Origin: Lachnospiraceae bacterium
GTDB lineage: Bacteria; Bacillota; Clostridia; Lachnospirales; Lachnospiraceae
Assembly (NCBI GenBank): GCA_021200345.1
Contig: JAJQGR010000096.1
Coordinates: 1 to 15,096, forward strand
DNA length: 15,096 nucleotides
Reading direction: 5' to 3'
Below, in pieces: positions 1 through 4,672 of the stretch. The position numbers and the translations under genes are program-made. How positions within the stretch are numbered: position 1 is the stretch's first letter; each line of letters starts with the position of its first letter. The notes beneath the pieces were generated by a model. It did not search any database. It saw only the letters and a program-made list of their open reading frames with translations, and was not told where the DNA came from.

Positions 1-100
1 CTTGTATTTTCAAGGATTGTAGCGCTCGAGTTTTTTGGTTACTGTCAAAGACAGGGGCCAGCTGATCCAGCCGCGCCGCGCTTTTTGTAAATTCGCTCAT
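1..100 (-). CDS. Partial hypothetical protein, N-terminus only
   Basis: An open frame begins at ATG 100..98 and runs off the left edge, giving 33 residues that start MSEFTKSAARLDQLAPVF. It has a strong ribosome binding site (AAGGAGG, about 8 bases upstream). It is the fourth leftward gene of the putative element and follows the palindrome array at 206-345. I do not recognise the family from so short a piece. Its place after two small DNA-binding-like proteins and a repeat-rich region would suit a replication, partition or mobilisation protein, but that is inference. The start is well supported; the function is unknown. Confidence 0.6.
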   Translation of the reverse strand, partial: MSEFTKSAARLDQLAPVFDSNQKTRALQSLKIQ

Positions 101-130
101 AAGCTTTTCCTCCTTCTGTAATAATCAAGA

Positions 131-170
131 TACCTTATCCCTGTTTTCTATAACCTCTCCCTGGTTTTCT
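131..170. repeat. Two adjacent imperfect direct repeats, about 20 bp each
   Basis: Positions 131-149 (TACCTTATCCCTGTTTTCT) and 151-170 (TAACCTCTCCCTGGTTTTCT) are near copies lying head to tail, differing by one base insertion and about three substitutions. They sit between the start of the leftmost gene and the palindrome array. They could be iteron-like protein binding sites or chance similarity in a pyrimidine-rich leader. Confidence 0.45.
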
Positions 171-205
171 GTTTTAAGCCACAAGATATGGCAATATATA
201 ATATG

Positions 206-345
206 TGTTCAATTCCTGAACAACTTTAACACGTTAAATTGCGAAACGGTTGTTCAATTCCTGAACAGTGCAAGACCTCAAAATCTCATTTTTGCTCCAT
301 ACACTGTTCAAAACTTGAACAGTGTACTGTTCAGAAACTGAACAG
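206..345. promoter_or_regulatory. Array of four TGTTCA-N5-TGAACA palindromes (operator, partition or iteron-like site)
   Basis: Four inverted repeats with identical 6-bp arms and 5-bp spacers occur at 206-222, 251-267, 305-321 and 328-344. The first two are identical over 17 bp (spacer ATTCC). The third extends to 10-bp perfect arms (ACACTGTTCA and TGAACAGTGT, 301-325). The fourth extends to 7-bp arms (327-345). Start-to-start distances are 45, 54 and 23 bp. A fifth palindrome, TTTAAC-AC-GTTAAA, lies at 225-238. The array fills the gap between the stop of one leftward gene (359) and the start of the next (100). Such arrays usually bind a dimeric protein: a repressor, a ParB-like partition protein or a replication initiator. 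The sequence does not say which. Confidence 0.75.
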
Positions 346-358
346 CCAAATTAAACAG

Positions 359-712
359 CTACGGCGGTCTGAAGCACTTCCATCTCTCTGAAAAGATGTA
401 TACATCCGGCTTTCTAAGCGTCACGTTATGCTCTGTGATCTCAATAAATCCATGTAATATCAACTCATCACGAACTCGCGTAAATGTTGCAGGTGCACAA
501 ATATCTTTGTACCGGCTACGCGGATATACAAATTCACGCTTTCCGCCTGCAATCCATAGCATATCAGTATGAATCACTTTCGCTTTATCGCTCAATGTTC
601 GGTATGCAGGGCTTTTCAACATCGTGTTTGCAAGACGTGGATAATTGCGCTCAACACCGTTATTTGCTTCACTTTGCCAGGGCGGAAAAGGCGTCTTTTT
701 CGATCTCCCCAT
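359..712 (-). CDS. Small winged-helix-like protein of a mobile element, unknown function
   Basis: This 117-aa protein has no signal peptide or membrane segment. Residues about 30-95 look like a helix-turn-helix domain: a segment starting SPAYRTLSDKAKV, then a FVYPRSRYKDIC region and a segment TFTRVRDELILHGFIEI that resembles a recognition helix followed by a wing. This layout is familiar from small replication-organiser or regulatory proteins on clostridial plasmids and integrative elements, but I cannot assign a named family. Its ATG shares one base with the stop of the upstream gene (TGATG at 710-714), so the two are probably translationally coupled. The palindrome array begins 14 bp after its stop codon. 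It may bind that array, which is inference only. Confidence 0.7.
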   Translation of the reverse strand: MGRSKKTPFPPWQSEANNGVERNYPRLANTMLKSPAYRTLSDKAKVIHTDMLWIAGGKREFVYPRSRYKDICAPATFTRVRDELILHGFIEITEHNVTLRKPDVYIFSERWKCFRPP

Positions 713-1101
713 CAGTAAGCCTCTTTCCTGCCGCCTCGCTCAACTGCTGCCGCCGTCAGATTGATCTCTCTTGCCCGCTGCCGCATCGACTGCACAAACC
801 GCTCTTTCTCTTCCTCACAGGTCGGAAGGAAATAACCGTTTCGATTGTCAGACAGAATCGGCACACCCCGGCGCCGTTCCGCTTCAATCGCCTTTCGGAC
901 TGTCCGGCCATCCGCGCCAGTCAGCAGCATCAGTTCCCCCAGATGGATTCCATTGTCTGTGCCTGGCCTGAGAAATTCTGCTATTGAAACCGGACAGTCA
1001 AATGTGTTATACTCGTTCTCAGAAAGTAGGCTCTCAAAACTTTCTTTCGTTGCCCGTTCTGGCGTTGGCGCGCCGGTCCGGGCTTCTTTTATGCTACACA
1101 T
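712..1101 (-). CDS. Putative DNA-binding winged-helix protein of a mobile element
   Basis: This 129-aa protein has a good ribosome binding site (GGAGG, 7 bases before ATG 1101). Residues about 50-95 read as a winged helix: GELMLLTGADGRTVRKAIEA as the helix-turn-helix, then a wing around ILSDNRNGYFLP. A basic, helical C-terminal tail (KERFVQSMRQRAREI) follows. The motif of a regulated helix followed by a SDNxxGYFLP wing is common in small proteins of Firmicutes prophages and conjugative elements, where the exact role is usually unknown. It starts 15 bp after the stop of the 1117-1338 gene and overlaps the next gene by one base, so all three probably form one transcript. Function beyond DNA binding is not supported. 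Confidence 0.75.
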   Translation of the reverse strand: MCSIKEARTGAPTPERATKESFESLLSENEYNTFDCPVSIAEFLRPGTDNGIHLGELMLLTGADGRTVRKAIEAERRRGVPILSDNRNGYFLPTCEEEKERFVQSMRQRAREINLTAAAVERGGRKEAY

Positions 1102-1116
1102 ATGATCTCCTCCCTA

Positions 1117-1338
1117 TTAAATTGAAACGCGATAATTTTTCATTACATATTCATGAAAAGTTTTGGGTTCTACTCTAGCCGTTTTTCCAATTTTCACGAG
1201 TGCACCGCTTTCTTTAGCCAGGCGCATCACCGTATTTAGCCCTAAATTCTCCGCTTCAGCAATCTGCGCATAAGTACATAACCCGACATTTGCCTGATTA
1301 AGCCCCGCTGATGCTGTTCTTTGAATTCGCTTTTTCAT
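1117..1338 (-). CDS. Excisionase/MerR-like small DNA-binding protein (DUF6462-like)
   Basis: This 73-aa protein starts at ATG 1338 behind GGAGGAAAGAC. A basic N-terminus (MKKRIQR) precedes a MerR/excisionase-type helix-turn-helix: YAQIAEAENLGLNTVMRLAK, then ESGALVKIGKTARVEP and FHEYVMKNYR. The pattern of an Ala/Glu-rich helix, LGxxTxxxLAKExGA, a strand turn and a final FxEYV helix is that of DUF6462 and Xis-like proteins in clostridial integrative elements. Excisionases steer a tyrosine recombinase towards excision, and related proteins act as regulators. It is the first gene of the leftward operon and closest to the element boundary, as xis genes often are. No integrase is visible in the window, so the excisionase role is inferred from position and fold. 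Confidence 0.7.
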   Translation of the reverse strand: MKKRIQRTASAGLNQANVGLCTYAQIAEAENLGLNTVMRLAKESGALVKIGKTARVEPKTFHEYVMKNYRVSI

Positions 1339-1385
1339 GTCTTTCCTCCATTCGTTTTCTGCTTCGTTATCTTGCTGCTTGTTGC

Positions 1386-1414
1386 ATTATAGTACAAGAT
1401 CAATAAGACAAAAA
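1386..1414 (-). promoter_or_regulatory. Promoter of the leftward mobile-element operon
   Basis: Reading leftward, a perfect TATAAT -10 box lies at 1391..1386, about 48 bases before ATG 1338. The best -35 with a 17-bp spacer is TTTTTG (1414..1409), which is weak, so the promoter may need an activator or may be low level. The strong -10 and its position ahead of the first gene make the call reasonable. Confidence 0.6.
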
Positions 1415-1455
1415 AGGAACTTTATAGACTTTTATGGACGCTCAAACTCTATGAG

Positions 1456-1500
1456 AAAAAAAAGCACCGGCAGCAGGCGTTGAACCTCTATCCGGTGCTT
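1456..1500 (-). terminator. Leftward intrinsic terminator-like hairpin
   Basis: A perfect 9-bp stem pairs 1462-1470 (AAGCACCGG) with 1492-1500 (CCGGTGCTT) across a 21-nt loop. Read leftward, the stem runs into eight T residues (complement of A 1456-1463), the form of a Rho-independent terminator. The + strand lacks a U tract after the stem. No leftward gene lies to its right in this window, so its client is not obvious. It might stop transcripts that cross the joined ends of an excised circular element. Confidence 0.6.
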
Positions 1501-1569
1501 CTGTTAATTCATTACTGCAACTTATATATTACAATCCAATTCTCTATTCTTTGCCTGCATTTCATAACG

Positions 1570-1590
1570 TTTTGTGTACATTTTGTGTAC
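1570..1590. repeat. Direct repeat TTTTGTGTAC x2, candidate attachment or integrase-binding site
   Basis: TTTTGTGTAC occurs at 1570-1579 and 1581-1590 with one base between, an 11-bp period that puts both copies on the same face of DNA. It sits just outside the element's operon and just before the host gene's promoter, where attR would be expected. Similar GTGTAC motifs occur near tyrosine-recombinase sites in clostridial elements as I recall them. The other end of the element is not in view, so the att call is inference. Confidence 0.4.
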
Positions 1591-1603
1591 GATCATATTT
1601 TTC

Positions 1604-1632
1604 TTGAAAAATTATACCTCTTCCCTTATAAT
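1604..1632 (+). promoter_or_regulatory. Sigma-A promoter of the ABC-F / PHP operon
   Basis: TTGAAA (1604-1609), a 17-bp spacer and a perfect TATAAT (1627-1632) form a near-consensus housekeeping promoter. Transcription should start near 1639. This excludes the in-frame TTG at 1632 as a start codon and supports ATG 1683, which has AAAGGAG 5 bases upstream. Confidence 0.85.
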
Positions 1633-1682
1633 TGAAAAGCGATTGTGAAACGTCAAAAATACTTGAATTTAAAGGAGTTTTT

Positions 1683-3320
1683 ATGATATCAGCCAATAAC
1701 GTAACCTACCGGGTAGGCAAGAAAGCCCTCTTTGAGGACGTCAATATCAAATTTACCGAGGGCAACTGCTACGGTATCATCGGAGCCAACGGCGCCGGTA
1801 AATCCACCTTTCTAAAAATTCTCTCCGGGGAGCTGGAAACCACAAACGGCGATATTGCCATGACTCCGGGACAGCGCCTGAGCGTGCTGGAGCAGGATCA
1901 TTTCAAATACGAACAGTATACCGTCATGGATGTGGTCATCATGGGGAATCAGCGTCTGTACGACATCATGAAAGAAAAGGACGCTCTCTACGCAAAGGAG
2001 GATTTCTCCGATGAGGACGGGATCCGGGCTTCCGAGCTGGAGGGCGAGTTTGCCGAGATGGACGGCTGGGAGGCGGAATCAAATGCCGCCACTTTGTTAA
2101 ACGGTCTGGGAATCGGTACGGAGCTGCACTATTCTCTGATGAGTTCCTTAAACGGCAGCGACAAAGTGAAAGTACTTCTGGCAAGGGCGCTTTTTGGCAG
2201 CCCCGACATCCTGCTGTTAGATGAGCCCACCAACCATCTGGATCTGGACGCCATCGCCTGGCTGGAGGAGTTTCTCATCAATTTTGAAAACACCGTCATC
2301 GTGGTCAGCCACGACCGTTATTTCTTAAATAAGGTCTGCACCTGCATTGCCGACATTGATTACGGCAAGATCCAGCTTTACGCGGGCAATTATGATTTCT
2401 GGTATGAGTCCAGCCAGCTTCTCATCCGTCAGATGAAAGAGGCCAACAAAAAGAAAGAGGAGAAAATCAAGGAACTGCAGGAGTTCATCTCCCGCTTCTC
2501 CGCCAACGCCTCCAAATCCAAGCAGGCCACCAGCCGCAAGCGCGCTCTGGAGAAAATTGAGCTGGACGAGATCAAGCCCTCCAGCCGCAAATATCCCTAT
2601 ATTGATTTCAGACCTGACCGCGAAATCGGCAACGAGGTCCTGGAGGTCAAAAATCTCTCCAAAACCATTGACGGCGTGAAAGTACTGGACAATATTTCCT
2701 TTATTATGAATCACGACGACAAGATTGCTTTTGTGGGCGGCAATGAACAGGCCAAGACCGTTTTATTCAAAATCCTGATGGAGGAGATGGAACCCGATGA
2801 AGGAAGCTTTAAATGGGGCGTTACCACCTCCCGGGCTTATTTTCCCAAGGATTACACCGCGGAATTTGACAATGATTATACCATCGCGGACTGGCTTATG
2901 GGCTATTCTCCCGTGGACGATATCACATACGTGCGCGGGTTCCTGGGACGGATGCTGTTTGCCGGCGAGGACGGTGTCAAGAAGGTGCGGGTTCTCTCCG
3001 GCGGAGAGAAGGTGCGCTGCCTGCTCTCCAAGATGATGATCAGCGGCGCCAACGTGCTGATTTTCGACGAGCCCACCAACCATCTGGACATGGAATCCAT
3101 CACCGCTTTGAATAACGGCATGATCAAATTCCCGGGCGTAGAGCTGTTCTCCTGCCGCGACCATCAGCTGGTACAAACCACAGCTAACCGCATCATGGAA
3201 ATTCTCCCTGATGGGACTCTGATCGACAAGATGACTACCTATGACGAATATCTGGCCAATGACGAGCTGGCAAGAAAGCGCACCGTCTACACCGCCAATG
3301 TCACCGACACGGAGGAGTAA
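1683..3320 (+). CDS. ykpA: ABC-F family ATPase, YkpA type
   Basis: This 545-aa cytosolic protein has two ABC ATPase domains and no membrane segments. ABC-F proteins bind ribosomes and affect translation or antibiotic resistance; YkpA's exact role is not established. The first domain has Walker A GANGAGKS (34-41), Walker B LLLDEP (177-182) and switch His H210, but its signature is the degenerate LNGSDK. The linker at about 235-310, rich in Lys and Glu (EANKKKEEKIKEL), is the ribosomal P-site interaction helix pair. The second domain keeps signature LSGGE (438-442) and Walker B FDEPTNHLD (D462, E463). Its Walker A is GGNEQAKT (352-359), without the usual final Gly. Arg492 replaces the switch His (CRD instead of SHD). 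ATG 1683 is chosen over TTG 1632 because of its ribosome binding site and the promoter. It forms an operon with the PHP gene 4 bp downstream. Family confidence is high; the gene symbol is by similarity to B. subtilis YkpA. Confidence 0.9.
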   Translation: MISANNVTYRVGKKALFEDVNIKFTEGNCYGIIGANGAGKSTFLKILSGELETTNGDIAMTPGQRLSVLEQDHFKYEQYTVMDVVIMGNQRLYDIMKEKDALYAKEDFSDEDGIRASELEGEFAEMDGWEAESNAATLLNGLGIGTELHYSLMSSLNGSDKVKVLLARALFGSPDILLLDEPTNHLDLDAIAWLEEFLINFENTVIVVSHDRYFLNKVCTCIADIDYGKIQLYAGNYDFWYESSQLLIRQMKEANKKKEEKIKELQEFISRFSANASKSKQATSRKRALEKIELDEIKPSSRKYPYIDFRPDREIGNEVLEVKNLSKTIDGVKVLDNISFIMNHDDKIAFVGGNEQAKTVLFKILMEEMEPDEGSFKWGVTTSRAYFPKDYTAEFDNDYTIADWLMGYSPVDDITYVRGFLGRMLFAGEDGVKKVRVLSGGEKVRCLLSKMMISGANVLIFDEPTNHLDMESITALNNGMIKFPGVELFSCRDHQLVQTTANRIMEILPDGTLIDKMTTYDEYLANDELARKRTVYTANVTDTEE

Positions 3321-3324
3321 ACCC

Positions 3325-4188
3325 ATGAAAGCAGTGGATCTGCACACCCATTCTTATAAATCCGACGGCAGCAAATCCCCTTCCCAGCTGGTGGACATGG
3401 CCAGAGAAATCGGACTGGCCGCCATGGCGCTCACCGATCACGACACCACAGACGGCGTGGAGGAAGCGGTTTCTCACGCTGCCGCTCTGCGCGCCGCGGG
3501 CGCTATAGATGTGCCGGAGATCATCCCCGGCGTGGAGCTTTCCACCGACAAGTGGGGCAATGACATTCATGTAGTAGGCCTGTATATCGATATTCACAAC
3601 CCGGCTCTGCAGCAGGCGCTGGCCGATTTTGTGACCAGAAGAGAAAAGCGCAATGAACTGATGTGTGACCGCTTAAGAGAACTGGCCGGCTTCGATATCA
3701 CCTACGAAAAGCTGACGGCCGCCTACCCCGGCGCTGTGCTGACCCGGGCTCATTATGCCACCTATCTGATCGAAAAAGGCTTTGTCAAAGACAAAAAGGA
3801 GGCCTTCTCCCGATATCTGGGGGAAGACACTCCCTATTTTGTGCCCCGGGAGAAAATTACTCCCGTGGACGCGGTTCATTTGATTTTAAATGCCGGCGGC
3901 ATTCCCATTCTGGCCCACCCCATGCTGTACAAGCTGACAGAGGCCCAGCTGGAGGCTCTGGTCTGCGAAATGAAAAATGCCGGTCTGGTTGGAATTGAAG
4001 CCATCTACTCTACCTACACCATAGAACAGGAACGCTATGTGCGCAGACTGGCGGGGAAGTATGAGCTGCTTCTCTCCGGCGGCAGCGACTACCACGGAGA
4101 CGCCAAACCGGACATCGCCCTGGGAACCGGCTTTGGAAAACTGTTTGTGCCGGAGGAGATTCTGGATATTCTGAAATTACACAGATAG
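3325..4188 (+). CDS. PHP-domain phosphoesterase (RNase AM / nucleoside bisphosphatase family)
   Basis: This 287-aa cytosolic protein carries the full set of PHP metal ligands: DLHTHS (H7, H9), D14, LTDHDT (D38, H39, D40), GVELS (E71), H82, LAHP (H198) and GSDYHG (D255, H257). The family (YciV/TrpH, RNase AM) removes 5' nucleotides from short RNA or hydrolyses 3',5'-nucleoside bisphosphates such as pAp using three metal ions. The length matches. The start is set by GGAGGAG at 3311-3317, inside the end of the ABC-F gene, with 7 bp to ATG 3325. The gap is only 4 bp, so the two genes are co-transcribed and probably coupled. A longer in-frame reading starting within the ABC-F gene is rejected. Which substrate it uses cannot be told from sequence. 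Confidence 0.88.
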   Translation: MKAVDLHTHSYKSDGSKSPSQLVDMAREIGLAAMALTDHDTTDGVEEAVSHAAALRAAGAIDVPEIIPGVELSTDKWGNDIHVVGLYIDIHNPALQQALADFVTRREKRNELMCDRLRELAGFDITYEKLTAAYPGAVLTRAHYATYLIEKGFVKDKKEAFSRYLGEDTPYFVPREKITPVDAVHLILNAGGIPILAHPMLYKLTEAQLEALVCEMKNAGLVGIEAIYSTYTIEQERYVRRLAGKYELLLSGGSDYHGDAKPDIALGTGFGKLFVPEEILDILKLHR

Positions 4189-4208
4189 AATCCTGCTGCC
4201 GCATCACC

Positions 4209-4475
4209 TCAGGCTTCTACGATCAGATATCTGCCGTCCCCGACCGCGAATACCTCACTTGCCTCCAGAATCTTCTTTCCCTTGAGTCCGTAGGTATCCA
4301 GCCCCTCCTCCTCAAAGAATTCCCAGACCTCTTTCACAGAATCCACCACCACAGCCATGCCTTCCTCCAAAAAGTCCCGGGCCTGTTCTTTTGTGGAAAA
4401 CACTTTCTTATACAGGAGCTTCTCCTGCTGATCCAGAAAGCACTGCAGTACCGCGTCATCAAACCGCTCTGTCAT
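4209..4475 (-). CDS. Small conserved hypothetical protein
   Basis: This 88-aa acidic, soluble protein starts at ATG 4475 behind AAGGAGAG. An in-frame TTG at 4499 overlaps that ribosome binding site and is rejected. No known catalytic motif is visible. The sequence is helix-rich (CFLDQQEKLLYKKVFSTKEQA, then EEVWEFF-like acidic helices around residues 50-62) and ends in a strand pair VFAVGDGRYLIVEA. Proteins with a similar VFxxxDGRYLIVE ending occur in other Lachnospiraceae as I recall, without assigned function. It is the last gene of the leftward block, 197 bp after the maf-HAD gene across a large inverted repeat, and converges on the PHP gene 20 bp away. No promoter of its own was identified. 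Confidence 0.75.
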   Translation of the reverse strand: MTERFDDAVLQCFLDQQEKLLYKKVFSTKEQARDFLEEGMAVVVDSVKEVWEFFEEEGLDTYGLKGKKILEASEVFAVGDGRYLIVEA

Positions 4476-4545
4476 TTTTCTCTCCTTAAATACTTCCAAA
4501 TCCGCTTCTCACCCCGGTTTCCCGCTGTGGAAATTGCCTTAAGCA

Positions 4546-4663
4546 GGCCATTCGCGGTACACTCTGTCTGAGTGCAGCGCCTCTGTGCAGCCTGCCAGCT
4601 ATCAACCTGAAAGCAACCTGACGCACAGCGAAGCAAACCAGACAGAGTGTACCGTGGACGGCC
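4546..4663. repeat. 118-nt imperfect inverted repeat (large stem-loop or MITE-like element)
   Basis: Arms 4546-4570 and 4639-4663 are inverse complements over 25 bp with three mismatches; the inner 15 bp (GGTACACTCTGTCTG) are perfect, and the three mismatches would be G-U pairs in one of the transcripts. The 68-nt centre can form an inner CTGTGC/GCACAG stem (4583-4588, 4623-4628) and has CAACCTG twice (4603-4609, 4614-4620). It fills most of the gap after the maf-HAD stop (4673). No U tract follows on either strand, so it is not a standard terminator. It could be a small non-autonomous repeat or an mRNA-stabilising structure. Confidence 0.75.
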
Positions 4664-4672
4664 ATCACCAGG

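Larger units (their letters stand above)
1339..1682. other. Non-coding junction between the mobile element and the chromosome
   Basis: No convincing gene lies in this 344-bp stretch. From left to right it holds the promoter of the leftward element operon (about 1386-1414), a leftward terminator-like hairpin (1456-1500), an AT-rich stretch, a doubled TTTTGTGTAC motif (1570-1590) that is a candidate recombinase attachment or binding site, the sigma-A promoter of the rightward ABC-F operon (1604-1632) and that gene's leader and ribosome binding site. The element's right boundary probably falls here, most likely between about 1500 and 1600. Confidence 0.6.

Noticed and set aside
206..345. LexA/SOS boxes
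   Set aside because: The Firmicutes SOS box is GAAC-N4-GTTC; here the arms are in the opposite order with a 5-bp spacer, and no LexA or damage gene is next to them.
206..345. CRISPR array
   Set aside because: The repeats are 17-25 bp palindromes with unequal short gaps (6 to 37 bp between sites) and no cas genes, which does not fit a CRISPR array.
1632..1682. TTG start at 1632, adding 17 residues to the ABC-F protein
   Set aside because: It overlaps the -10 box TATAAT (1627-1632), so it would lie upstream of the transcript start; ATG 1683 has a good ribosome binding site and matches the family N-terminus.
3241..3324. Longer N-terminus for the PHP protein starting inside the ABC-F gene
   Set aside because: The added residues are an out-of-frame reading of the ABC-F coding sequence, and ATG 3325 has GGAGGAG upstream and begins exactly at the PHP fold.
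4476..4499. TTG start at 4499 for the small protein at 4209-4475
   Set aside because: The added codons contain the AAGGAG that serves ATG 4475.
4546..4663. Intrinsic terminator of the polyphosphate operon
   Set aside because: No run of U follows the stem on either strand, and the loop is far longer than in normal terminators.
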